From Caulobacteraceae bacterium (GTDB taxonomy: Bacteria > Pseudomonadota > Alphaproteobacteria > Caulobacterales > Caulobacteraceae), in NCBI GenBank assembly GCA_947478785.1, contig CANJXI010000040.1:1-35573 (forward strand): a stretch of 35,573 bases of DNA. Direction: 5' to 3'. The position numbers and the translations under genes are program-made. Shown here piece after piece: positions 24,024 through 34,416 of the stretch (positions within the stretch are counted from its first letter, which is position 1; each line of letters begins with the position of its first letter). The notes below the pieces were generated by a model. The model was not told the DNA's origin, searched no databases, and saw only the letters and a list, made by a program, of their open reading frames with translations.

Positions 24024-26062
24024 CGGACGGGAATTCCATCTCCGAACGCGTCCTGATCCTGGCTCCGAACGGCCGCGACGCGGCGGTGGCGGCCACGATC
24101 CTGGGCGAAGCCCGGCTGCCGGTGACGGGGTGCCCCGACCTGGGCCGCCTGCGCGAGGAAATGGAGGCTGGCGCGGGTCTCGCCCTGGTGGTCGAGGAGG
24201 CGCTGGGCGGCGCCAGCTATCCCGGCCTCGTGCGCTGGATCGAGGCCCAGCCCGCCTGGTCCGACTTCCCCATCGTGATCCTGACCAACCGCGGCGGCGG
24301 CGTGGAGCGAAATCCGGCCGCCGGACGGCTCAGCCAGGCGCTGGGCAACGTCAGCTTCCTGGAGCGGCCGTTCCACCCCACGACCATGGTCAGCGTCGTG
24401 CGGACCGCGCTCAGGGGCCGGCGGCGCCAGTACGAGGCCCGCGACCGGATCGAGGCCGTGCGGCTGGCCGAGGAACGCTTCCGCACCCTGGCCGAGACCA
24501 TCGCGCAACTGGCCTGGATGGCCGACGCGTCGGGCGCGGTCTTCTGGTACAATCGCCGCTGGTACGACTACACCGGCGCCACGCCCGAAGCGATGTCGGA
24601 CGGCGGCTGGCAGTCGGTGCAGGACCCCGAGCACATCCAACGGGTCACCGAGAGCTATCGCGCCGCGGTTGCGTCGGGCGAACCCTGGCAGGAGCTGTTC
24701 CCCCTGCGCAGCCATACCGGCGAATACCGCTGGTTCCTGTCCCGCGCCCTGCCCTTCCACGACGCCGACCACCAGATCACCGGCTGGTTCGGCACCAACA
24801 CCGACGTCACCGAGCAGCAGTTGGCGGAGGAACTGCTCGAGCGGCGGGTCGAGGAACGCACGGTGGAACTGGCCCTGGCCAACCGCCAGCTCGCCGAGCA
24901 GATCGCCGAGCGCGAGCGTATCGAATCCGCGCTGCGCCAGGCCCAGCGGCTGGAAGCGGTCGGCCAGCTCACCTCCGGCGTCGCGCACGACTTCAACAAC
25001 CTGCTGATGGTGGTGCTGGGCAATATCCGCCAGATGCAGAAGGCTGACCTCGACGAGCCCAGCAAGCGGCGCCTGCGGCTGATGGCCCAGGCCGCCGAAC
25101 GTGGCGCGCAGCTGACCGCCCAAATGCTGGCCTTCTCGCGCCGCCAGAAGCTGGAGCCGCGCGCCGTCGACCTGAACGACACCGTACTGTCGATGCGCGA
25201 CCTGCTGCATTCGACCATGGGCGGCTCGGTGCACATCGAGACGCGGCTGCAGCCGGGCCTGTGGCCGGCCATGATCGATCCCACCCAGATCGAGCTGGTG
25301 ATCCTGAACCTGGCGATCAACGCCCGCGACGCGATGGAGGTCGGGGGGGGCCTGACGGTCAAGACGGCCAATGTGACGCTTGGCCCGCCCGCCAGGCCCG
25401 AGGAGCCGCCGGCCGGGGACCATGTGATGATCGCCGTCGGCGACACCGGTTCGGGCATGAGCGACGAGGTGCTGGACAAGGTGTTCGAACCCTTTTTCAC
25501 CACGAAGGCGGTCGGCAAGGGCTCGGGCCTCGGGCTGAGCCAGGTGTTCGGCCTGGCCAAGCAGTCCGGCGGCGGGGTGGCCATCGACACGGGCGTGGGG
25601 GTGGGGACGACCGTGCGCGTCTACCTGCCGCGCGCGGCCACGGCGGCCGTGGCGCCGGGACGGATCGGGCCGCGCGGCGGCGACGCCGCGCCCAAGGACC
25701 GCAAGGTGCTGGTGGTCGATGACGACAGCGCCGTGCGCGAGGTGACGGCCGGAATCCTGACCGATCTGGGCTACGAGGTGATCGAGGCCGGCAGCGGCGG
25801 CGCCGCGCTGGATCTGCTGGACCGCCGCGGCGATATCGATCTGCTGCTGCTGGACTTCGCCATGCCCGGCATGAACGGCGCGGAGGTGGCCCGCGAGGCC
25901 CGCGCGCGCCGGCCCGGCCTGCCGATCCTGTTCGTCACCGGCTACGCGGACGCCGCGGCCCTGCTGGACGCGGGCGACGATGGCATCGTGCACAAGCCCT
26001 TCGTACACGACGAACTGGCCGCCAAGCTGGGCGTCGCGCTCGGGACGGCCCGCCCCCACTGA
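24020..26062 (+). CDS. Hybrid sensor histidine kinase
   Basis: 680-residue soluble kinase. Residues 10-130 form a receiver-like domain in which Val58-Glu59 stand where the phosphoacceptor Asp should be and Arg replaces the conserved Lys (ERPFHP), so it is a pseudo-receiver. A PAS domain with a tryptophan-rich core (FWYNRRWYDYTG) follows, then a coiled coil near 270-310. The phosphorylated His is His323 in GVAHDFNNLL. ATPase motifs are NLAINARDAM, DTGSGM and GKGSGLGLS. The C-terminal receiver has VDDDSAVR, phosphoacceptor Asp612 (LLLLDFAMPG) and Lys in HKPF. No membrane segment is visible. It is translationally coupled to the KaiC-like gene, so that ATPase is probably its input or target. Confidence 0.93.
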   Translation: MTDGNSISERVLILAPNGRDAAVAATILGEARLPVTGCPDLGRLREEMEAGAGLALVVEEALGGASYPGLVRWIEAQPAWSDFPIVILTNRGGGVERNPAAGRLSQALGNVSFLERPFHPTTMVSVVRTALRGRRRQYEARDRIEAVRLAEERFRTLAETIAQLAWMADASGAVFWYNRRWYDYTGATPEAMSDGGWQSVQDPEHIQRVTESYRAAVASGEPWQELFPLRSHTGEYRWFLSRALPFHDADHQITGWFGTNTDVTEQQLAEELLERRVEERTVELALANRQLAEQIAERERIESALRQAQRLEAVGQLTSGVAHDFNNLLMVVLGNIRQMQKADLDEPSKRRLRLMAQAAERGAQLTAQMLAFSRRQKLEPRAVDLNDTVLSMRDLLHSTMGGSVHIETRLQPGLWPAMIDPTQIELVILNLAINARDAMEVGGGLTVKTANVTLGPPARPEEPPAGDHVMIAVGDTGSGMSDEVLDKVFEPFFTTKAVGKGSGLGLSQVFGLAKQSGGGVAIDTGVGVGTTVRVYLPRAATAAVAPGRIGPRGGDAAPKDRKVLVVDDDSAVREVTAGILTDLGYEVIEAGSGGAALDLLDRRGDIDLLLLDFAMPGMNGAEVAREARARRPGLPILFVTGYADAAALLDAGDDGIVHKPFVHDELAAKLGVALGTARPH

Positions 26063-26065
26063 CGG

Positions 26066-26653
26066 CTAATACCGCTGCTCCACCGGCGCCACGCTCCACT
26101 TGGGCGGCGGCGGGACGTAGGCGCGGAACGCCTCCAGCGCCTCCGCGGTGGTCCGGCGATAGATCAGCATGTCCACGTATTGCTGACCGAGGAAGCCCTT
26201 GTCGGCCATCTGCTGCACGGTCTGTCGCATGAGGTCGTAGTAGCCGTTCACATTGACGAAGCCGCAGGGCTTGGCGTGGAAGCCCAGCAGCGCCCAGGTC
26301 CACTGTTCGAAGATCTCCTCGAAGGTGCCCGGGCCGCCCGGCAGGCAGAGGAACCCGTCGGCGAGTTCGGCCATCGCCCATTTGCGCTCGTGCATCGAAT
26401 TCACGACGCGCAGTTCGGTCAGGCCCGGATGGCCGATCTCCTGGCTGACCAGGTCGGCCGGCATGACGCCCACGACCTTGCCGCCTGCCGCCAAGGCCGC
26501 ATCGGCCACCGCGCCCATCAGGCCTACCTTGCCGCCGCCGTAGACCAGCGTCAGGCCCTGTTCGGCGATGAGCGTCCCGGCCGACACCGCTTCTTCGAAA
26601 AACGCCGGATCGGAGCCGCGCGCCGAGCCGCAATAGACGCAGATGCTGTTCAA
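26066..26653 (-). CDS. LOG-family nucleotide phosphoribohydrolase
   Basis: 195-residue lysine-decarboxylase-like protein of the LOG family (TIGR00730), which releases the base from nucleoside 5'-monophosphates such as cytokinin nucleotides. Motifs are SICVYCGSARG, YGGGKVGLMGAVADAAL and PGGPGTFEE, the signature that binds the phosphoribosyl group. The start is inferred as TTG 26653, which directly precedes NSICVYCGSA; no ATG lies nearby and no clear ribosome site is seen. A longer frame up to 26890 would run back over the cold-shock gene and is unlikely. Its end is 3 bp from the convergent kinase stop. The function may be nucleotide salvage rather than hormone production. Confidence 0.85.
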   Translation of the reverse strand: MNSICVYCGSARGSDPAFFEEAVSAGTLIAEQGLTLVYGGGKVGLMGAVADAALAAGGKVVGVMPADLVSQEIGHPGLTELRVVNSMHERKWAMAELADGFLCLPGGPGTFEEIFEQWTWALLGFHAKPCGFVNVNGYYDLMRQTVQQMADKGFLGQQYVDMLIYRRTTAEALEAFRAYVPPPPKWSVAPVEQRY

Positions 26654-26833
26654 TTCAGGGTCGCCCGGGCCGTCGATGCGAGGCGCAGGCCAATAGGCCG
26701 ATTGCGCCTCTCTGTCACGGACGTGCTGGCCTACCGGCTTTTCGCCCGCTACATAGCTTTTACGGTCCGCCAAAATCGGTGGCCGGGCGCCGTGGCACGC
26801 GGCGCAAGACTCTATCCCGGTTAGGTCACGCGA

Positions 26834-27418
26834 ATGTCGAGCGGCACGGTTAAGTGGTTCAATACAGCCAAGGGTTTTGGCTTCATCCAACCGGACGATG
26901 GCGGATCAGACGTCTTCGTCCACATCTCAGCAGTCGAACAGGCAGGCCTCAGCGCCCTGAACGAAGGCGACACGGTCAACTTCGAGCTTGAGCAGGACCG
27001 CCGGTCCGGCAAGCTCTCGGCTGGCCAGCTGGTGGTCACCGGCCAAGGCGCCGCGCCCTCGCGCGGCGGCGGCGGCGGCGGCTTCGACCGTCCCCGCGGC
27101 GGCGGCGGGGGTTTCGGCGGCGGTGGCGGTGGCGGCTTCGACCGTCCCCGTGGCGGCGGTGGCGGCGGCGGCGGCGGCGGACGGCCCTCGGGCGATCCGA
27201 TGGGCGCCGGCGCCGGCACGGTGAAGTGGTTCAATCCCACCAAGGGGTTCGGCTTCATCCAGCCTGACGACGGCGGCCAGGATGTGTTCGTCCACATCTC
27301 GGCGGTCGAACAGGCCGGCCTGCGCGGCCTCAACGAAGGCCAGACGGTCGCCTACGACCTCGAGGCCGATCGGCGCAGCGGCAAGACCTCTGCGACCAAT
27401 CTTCGGGTCACCGGCTAA
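26834..27418 (+). CDS. Two-domain cold-shock protein with glycine-rich linker
   Basis: 194-residue nucleic-acid-binding protein. Residues 2-69 and about 127-194 are each a complete cold-shock domain with RNP1 ([12 protein letters not shown]) and RNP2 (DVFVHIS). The linker, about residues 70-126, is rich in Gly and Arg and contains the unit GGFDRPRGG twice, resembling RGG boxes. Double cold-shock-domain proteins (CspC/CspD) are known in Caulobacter, and this one differs by its long flexible linker. ATG 26834 has a TTAGG upstream. It is likely an RNA chaperone. A 180-bp leader region precedes it, divergent to the LOG gene, but no structured element was recognised there. Confidence 0.9.
   Translation: MSSGTVKWFNTAKGFGFIQPDDGGSDVFVHISAVEQAGLSALNEGDTVNFELEQDRRSGKLSAGQLVVTGQGAAPSRGGGGGGFDRPRGGGGGFGGGGGGGFDRPRGGGGGGGGGGRPSGDPMGAGAGTVKWFNPTKGFGFIQPDDGGQDVFVHISAVEQAGLRGLNEGQTVAYDLEADRRSGKTSATNLRVTG
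27077..27150 (+). repeat. Direct repeat in the cold-shock linker
   Basis: A 20-bp unit beginning GGCGGCTTCGACC occurs at 27077-27096 and again at 27131-27150, 54 bp apart and in frame. Each codes for GGFDRP and is embedded in GGC/GGT triplet runs, suggesting growth of the linker by slippage or tandem duplication. Confidence 0.7.
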
Positions 27419-27427
27419 GACCAAGGC

Positions 27428-27460
27428 GGAGGGCGGCCCGCGCAAGCTCGCGCGCCCTCC
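27428..27460 (+). terminator. Hairpin downstream of the cold-shock gene
   Basis: GGAGGGCG (27428-27435) pairs perfectly with CGCCCTCC (27453-27460), and GC-rich inner bases can extend the stem. It starts 10 nt after the cold-shock stop and lies between convergent genes. There is no T-run, so it may act with Rho or only mark the mRNA end. Confidence 0.55.
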
Positions 27461-27509
27461 ATCCCCTTACTGACAGCTCCCCGCGCCGGCGGGTTGAGCC
27501 TCGTCGCGC

Positions 27510-28199
27510 CTAAAACAACCCCGCCACCAGGTTTATGGTGAGCGCCACCACGACCATGTTGAAGGCGAAGGCGAACAGGCTGTGGAAGGTGCCCAGCCGG
27601 CGCAGGCCCTTGTCGGTGAAGGCGATGTCGGCGGTCTGCTGGGCGACCCCGATGATGATCGAGAAGTGCAGGAAGTCCCAGTAATCGGGCGCCGCATTGC
27701 CCGGGAAATTCAGTCCGCCCTTGTCGCCGCGCCCGCCTGCCGCCCGGTCGTAATAGGCGTGCGCGTAGTGCAGGGCGAAGTTCAGCTGCACGAAATACCA
27801 GGAGAGCGCCACGGTCAGGAAGACCAGGCCGACGTGCACGGCGCGGGATATCCCGGTCTCCTGCTTGGCGGAGGAAAGGTCCACGGCCATCGCCGCGATG
27901 CTGGCCACGGTCGCCGCCACGATCAGCAGCAGCACCACCATCCGCCCCTCGTCCGCCTCGGCGGCGTGGGCGCGCATGCCGTCGGGCGCCTGGTTGCGCA
28001 TGTAGCGGCTCATCAGCCCGACGAAGACCGCGCACACGACGTCCCAGCCCAGGAGCACCGCCGTGCTCGGGCGGATGCCGGGAAGGAGGCCAATGGCCAA
28101 GCCGGCGACAAGGCCGGCGAGGATCGAAGCCGCGAGCCTCGGACGGGTGGCGAACGCCCCGACAAGGGCCGGACGTCTCTTGGCGGGAAGCTTGGCCAT
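27510..28199 (-). CDS. DUF1345 membrane protein
   Basis: 229-residue integral membrane protein. A basic N-terminus (RRPALVGAFATRPR) is followed by hydrophobic segments near residues 22-60, 88-108, 122-142 and 205-228, with a further one around 165-180. The stretch 'HYAHAYYDRAAGG' and 'PDYWDFLHFSIIIGVAQQTADI' are typical of the DUF1345 family, whose function is unknown. It is convergent with the cold-shock gene across a hairpin. It lies 49 bp from the Nudix gene on the same strand, with the Nudix gene upstream of it, so the two may form a transcript. Confidence 0.85.
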   Translation of the reverse strand: MAKLPAKRRPALVGAFATRPRLAASILAGLVAGLAIGLLPGIRPSTAVLLGWDVVCAVFVGLMSRYMRNQAPDGMRAHAAEADEGRMVVLLLIVAATVASIAAMAVDLSSAKQETGISRAVHVGLVFLTVALSWYFVQLNFALHYAHAYYDRAAGGRGDKGGLNFPGNAAPDYWDFLHFSIIIGVAQQTADIAFTDKGLRRLGTFHSLFAFAFNMVVVALTINLVAGLF

Positions 28200-28248
28200 G
28201 GGTTCGCCTTCAACTGGGCCTGACCATCGCGCGAGTCCGTGGCGGAGG

Positions 28249-28731
28249 CTACCGCAAGGCGATGTCGAGCGGGTCTTCCGGCAAGCGGCCCGCGAGGATG
28301 TCCCCCAGCAGGTCGGCCAGACCGACGGGGTGGGCCACCTCCTCGGTGGCCTTCAGCTCCTCCAGCGTCCACCAGCGGATGTCGTCGATCAGCGCCCGTT
28401 CCTGCTCGTCCCAGCCCTCGCGGCTGGGCTCGCCGCCTGCGCAGCGCGCCACGATGTAGCGCTCCTTGAACAGCACCATCTCCCCGCCGGCCAGCGCCAA
28501 CGGCCCCTCGCGCCGCCAGACCACCGGGCCGAGTTCGACGTCGGTGAAGCCGGTCTCCTCGAGGATTTCCCGCTCGGCGGCCTGGAACTCCGTCTCGCCG
28601 GGCTCGGCGCCGCCCCCCACGGTGAACCAGTCCCCAGGCGCGTCGGGCGCGCCGGGCAGGCGGCCCTTCATCAGGAGCAGCCGATCCTGATGATCGAACA
28701 ACAGGACGCGCGCCGTCAGCCGCTCTCGCAT
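28249..28731 (-). CDS. Nudix hydrolase
   Basis: 160-residue hydrolase for nucleoside diphosphate-linked substrates. The Nudix box is complete: Gly of GGAEPGETEF, then REILEETGF with the three metal-binding glutamates (pattern Gx5Ex7REUxEExGU). ATG 28731 is used, with GGGGAATG upstream. The frame could be extended much further upstream, but that stretch would be low-complexity Ser/Arg and overlaps the small gene on the other strand. Substrate is not predictable; mutT-like sanitation or nucleotide-sugar cleavage are options. Confidence 0.88.
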   Translation of the reverse strand: MRERLTARVLLFDHQDRLLLMKGRLPGAPDAPGDWFTVGGGAEPGETEFQAAEREILEETGFTDVELGPVVWRREGPLALAGGEMVLFKERYIVARCAGGEPSREGWDEQERALIDDIRWWTLEELKATEEVAHPVGLADLLGDILAGRLPEDPLDIALR

Positions 28732-28828
28732 GAGTGGTTCATTCCCCGTCAACCAAGCTTGACCCGGAAGTCTTAAGGCCTTGGCGCCATGCTGGCATCC
28801 GGTAACAGCCCGTCGTCCGAGCCTCTCC

Positions 28829-31443
<2,615 letters not shown>

Positions 31444-31454
31444 CTACCTTCCTT

Positions 31455-31469
31455 TCCCGCGAAGCGGGA
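31455..31469 (-). repeat. Short REP-like hairpin between recN and ligA
   Basis: TCCCGC (31455-31460) pairs with GCGGGA (31464-31469) around GAA, and is followed by GAGG. This sequence style recurs in intergenic gaps of Caulobacterales as I know them, so it may be an interspersed palindromic repeat. It sits just upstream of the ligA ribosome-site region. Confidence 0.5.
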
Positions 31470-31474
31470 GAGGA

Positions 31475-33172
31475 CTACGCCTCCATCAGCGCCCGGGCGG
31501 CGGCGCGCGCGGCGTCCGTCACTTCGGCGCCGGCCAGCATGCGGGCTATCTCCTCCTCGCGGGCCTCGGGCGAGAGGGATTCCACGAGGGTCCGCAGGCG
31601 GTCTCCCTCGCCGGTCTTGGCGATCCGCCAGTGGGCGTCTGCGCGAGCGGCGACCTGGGGGGAGTGGGTGACGACCAGCACCTGGGTCTCGGCGGCCAGG
31701 CGCTTGAGGCGCAGGCCAACGGCGTCGGCCACCGCCCCGCCCACGCCCTGGTCCACCTCGTCGAAGATCATCAGCGGCTGATAGGCCCCGCCCCGGCCCG
31801 CCAGCGCGGCCTTGAGCGCGAGTGCGAAGCGGGCCAGTTCCCCGCCCGAGGCGATGGACCCCAGGTCGGCGAAGGGCGCGCCGGGATTGGTGGCGATCTC
31901 GAAACCGACCCGGTCGAGACCGGCGGGCCCCGCGCGGTCCTCGGGCAATGGCTCCACGGCCACCCGGAACCGAGCCTTGTCCAGCTTGAGCGGCGCGAGT
32001 TCGGCCATCACGGCGTCGGCCAGCCGGTCGCCCGCGCCGCGGCGCGCGGCGGTGAGCTTGCCGGCCTCGGCGAAATAGGCCTCCCGCGCGGCGCGCAGTC
32101 CTGCCTCCGCCGCATCCAGCGCCGCCTCCGAGCTTTCCACCGCCCGCAGGCGTTCGGCGAAGCGCACGCGCAGGGACGGCAGCGCCTCCACGCCCACACT
32201 GAGCTTGCGGGCCAGGCCCCGCAGGTCGAACAGCCGTTCCTCGGCCTTCTCCAGGCGGTCGGGTTCGAAGTCGAAGGCCTCGGCGGCGGCGTCGACGGCC
32301 GCCTCCGCCTCGGCCGCCTCGATCAGCACGCGGTCCAGCGCCGCGGAGGCCTCGGCCAAGCGCTTCACCGCCCGCCCGTCCTCGGCCGCGCCGGCCGACA
32401 GCGCCCGCTCGCGCGCCCGGTCGAGCGCGCGCACCGCGCCGGACACCCGACTTGAGAGGCCCTCGAAAACCGCGCGGCCCGAGGCGATGTCAGCCAGCGC
32501 CTTCTCGGATGCGCCCAGGATGGCGCGCTCCTCGGCGAGTTCGGTTTCCTCGCCCTCGCGCGGGTCGAGGCGGTCGAGGTCGGCCAGGCGCAGGGTCAGC
32601 TCCTCGGTCTCGGCGGCGGCGCGCGCGGTCTCCGCCCTGAGCGCCTCGATGGCGTCCCGCGCGGCGCGCCAGTCGCCCCAGCGCCCGGCGACCGAACGCA
32701 CGAGGCCATCGACGCCGGCGAAGGCGTCCAGCAACGGGCGGTGCGTGCGGGCGTCGAGCAGGCCCACCGTCTCGTGCTGGCCGTGCACTTCGAGAAGCGC
32801 GGCGCCCACCTCCTTCAGGACGCCGACGCCGGTCGCCTGGTCGTTGACGAAGGCGCGGCTGCGGCCGTCAGCCCCCAGCGAGCGGCGCAGCACCAGGTCC
32901 TCGTCGCGGGCGTAGGAGAGGCCCTTGTCTTCCAGCAGGTCCCAGACGGGATGGGTGGGCGGCGGCGCGAACACGGCCGACGCCATGGCCTGGGCCGCGC
33001 CAAGGCGCACGAGGCCCGCGTCGGCCCGCGCGCCGGTCGCCAGGCCGAGCGCGTCGAGGATGATCGACTTGCCCGCCCCGGTCTCGCCGGTGAGCGCGGT
33101 GAGGCCCGGCCCGATGGACAGGTCCAGGGCCTCGATCAGCACCACGTCGCGGATCCAGAGGCCGATCAGCAT
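31475..33172 (-). CDS. recN: DNA repair protein RecN
   Basis: 565-residue SMC-like ATPase used in double-strand break repair. Walker A is TGETGAGKSIILDAL; a long coiled-coil region rich in Ala, Glu and Arg spans about 150-370; the signature motif IASGGELARFALALK and Walker B MIFDEVDQGVGG follow, with the D/H-loop VLVVTHSPQVAA. ATG 33172 begins MLIGLWIRDVVLIEAL. A near-LexA box lies upstream (33228-33242), consistent with SOS control. It follows bamD and precedes ligA on the same strand. Confidence 0.96.
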   Translation of the reverse strand: MLIGLWIRDVVLIEALDLSIGPGLTALTGETGAGKSIILDALGLATGARADAGLVRLGAAQAMASAVFAPPPTHPVWDLLEDKGLSYARDEDLVLRRSLGADGRSRAFVNDQATGVGVLKEVGAALLEVHGQHETVGLLDARTHRPLLDAFAGVDGLVRSVAGRWGDWRAARDAIEALRAETARAAAETEELTLRLADLDRLDPREGEETELAEERAILGASEKALADIASGRAVFEGLSSRVSGAVRALDRARERALSAGAAEDGRAVKRLAEASAALDRVLIEAAEAEAAVDAAAEAFDFEPDRLEKAEERLFDLRGLARKLSVGVEALPSLRVRFAERLRAVESSEAALDAAEAGLRAAREAYFAEAGKLTAARRGAGDRLADAVMAELAPLKLDKARFRVAVEPLPEDRAGPAGLDRVGFEIATNPGAPFADLGSIASGGELARFALALKAALAGRGGAYQPLMIFDEVDQGVGGAVADAVGLRLKRLAAETQVLVVTHSPQVAARADAHWRIAKTGEGDRLRTLVESLSPEAREEEIARMLAGAEVTDAARAAARALMEA

Positions 33173-33227
33173 GGGAGGACGGTCACCGGGAATCAGCGGC
33201 CGGGACTAGGGCCGCCAAGCCACAGTT

Positions 33228-33242
33228 GATCACTTTTTGTTC
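33228..33242 (-). promoter_or_regulatory. Probable LexA (SOS) box before recN
   Basis: The plus strand reads GATC, seven bases (ACTTTTT), GTTC. The alphaproteobacterial LexA site is GTTC-N7-GTTC, so 7 of the 8 specific bases match, with correct spacing. It is 56-70 bp upstream of the recN start, a normal position. The site and recN itself both fit SOS induction. Confidence 0.65.
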
Positions 33243-33289
33243 TCAGGCGCCAGGGGGCCAGGACGCCTCGGGGGAGGACCAAACGGCGC

Positions 33290-34294
33290 CTATCCGCCGG
33301 TGAAGGGGATATGGAACCAGCCGCGCTTCTTCTTCGGCTGGGCGGCGTTGGGGTCCCGTGTCGCCGCGCTGACCTTGGCGGTCGGTTCGATGCCGCCCGC
33401 CGTCTCGGGCGCGGAGGCCTTGGCGCCCGGGGGCTTCACCGTCGTGGACTTGTCCTTGGTGAAGGGGATGTGGAACATCCCGCGCTTGCCGGCGGTGGGC
33501 TCGACCTCGGGCTTGAGGCCCTTGGAGGTCAGGAGCTGGTAGGCCTCGCGGTACCAGGGGTCGCCCGGATAGTTGTAGCCCAGGACCGCGCCGTTCTTCC
33601 GGGCCTCGTCGATCAGGCCGAGCGTCAGGTAGGTCTCCACCAGCCGGTAGAGCGCCTCGGGCGTATGGCTGGTGGTCTGGTACTTGTCGACGACCGTCCG
33701 GAAGCGGCCCACCGCGGCGAGCGTGTCGCTCTGGCGCAGGTAGTAGCGGCCGACGGTCATCTCCTTGCCGGCCAGCTGGTCGTTGACCATGTCGATCTTC
33801 AGGCGCGCGTCGGCGGCGTATTCGGTGCGGGGATAGCGCTGGGCCACCTCGCGCAGGTTGTCGAGCGCCTGGCCGGTGGCCGCCTGGTCGCGCCCGACGT
33901 CGACGATCTGCTCGAAGTAGCAGATGGCCTTAAGGTAGTGCGCGTAGACCGCCGTCGGACTGCCCGGGTAGAGCGAGATGAACCGGTCGGCGTCGGCGAT
34001 GGCCTCTTCGTAGTTGTTGGCCTGATAGTGGGCGAAGGCCTGCATCAGGATCGAGCGGCGCGACCATTCCGAATAGGGGTGCTGGCGTTCCACTTCCTGG
34101 AAATAGTCGATCGCCTGGGACCATTGGTGACGGTCCATCCGGTCGGCGCCGGTGGCGTAGAGCAGCTCCACCGGCCGCTCCTCATAGGCAAGCCGGGGCT
34201 TCTTCTTGTTGGAGGCGCAGCCCGCCAGGGCCAGGGCGCAGAGGCCGGCGACGAGCACCGGGCGGGCCCAGGAATTACGTAGAAACGACACCAT
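33290..34294 (-). CDS. bamD: Outer-membrane assembly lipoprotein BamD
   Basis: 334-residue lipoprotein of the BAM complex, which inserts beta-barrel proteins. The N-terminal signal ends in the lipobox LALAGC, so it is acylated on Cys and anchored in the outer membrane. TPR-type helices follow (LYATGADRMDRHQWSQAIDY, YPGSPTAVYAHYLKAICYFEQI, TPEALYRLVETYLTLG), standard for BamD/ComL. Beyond residue about 265 there is a low-complexity Pro/Ala tail with the decapeptide KRGMFHIPFT and again KRGWFHIPFT at the very C-terminus. Most BamD proteins are about 245-290 residues. ATG 34294 has TTGAGG close upstream. It lies between lpxC and recN. Confidence 0.95.
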   Translation of the reverse strand: MVSFLRNSWARPVLVAGLCALALAGCASNKKKPRLAYEERPVELLYATGADRMDRHQWSQAIDYFQEVERQHPYSEWSRRSILMQAFAHYQANNYEEAIADADRFISLYPGSPTAVYAHYLKAICYFEQIVDVGRDQAATGQALDNLREVAQRYPRTEYAADARLKIDMVNDQLAGKEMTVGRYYLRQSDTLAAVGRFRTVVDKYQTTSHTPEALYRLVETYLTLGLIDEARKNGAVLGYNYPGDPWYREAYQLLTSKGLKPEVEPTAGKRGMFHIPFTKDKSTTVKPPGAKASAPETAGGIEPTAKVSAATRDPNAAQPKKKRGWFHIPFTGG

Positions 34295-34381
34295 CACCTC
34301 AAGACCAAACGCGCGCGCCCCCACGCGGAGAGTCGCTTCTACACCACGACTTGTGGCGAGCAAACGGCGGCGGGGCCGTGG

Positions 34382-34416
34382 CTGATTTTCCGACCCGCCA
34401 AGGGTCGGAAGATCAG
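34382..34416 (-). repeat. Strong hairpin overlapping the lpxC stop codon
   Basis: A 15-bp stem (34382-34396 with 34402-34416) with a single T-G wobble and a 5-nt loop. The lpxC stop (34413-34415 on the minus strand) lies inside one arm. No T-run follows. It may slow ribosomes at the end of lpxC, stabilise the mRNA, or terminate partially before bamD. Confidence 0.6.

Noticed and set aside
26654..26890. An extended N-terminus for the LOG protein starting at ATG 26890
   Set aside because: It would overlap the start of the cold-shock gene antisense and adds 79 residues absent from the family.
27062..27185. Triplet and 20-bp repeats taken as a CRISPR or satellite array
   Set aside because: They are in frame inside the cold-shock gene and encode its glycine-rich linker.
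33246..33290. Two GGCGCC copies as a bamD terminator
   Set aside because: Their pairing is possible, but the 33-nt loop and lack of a T-run make it weak.
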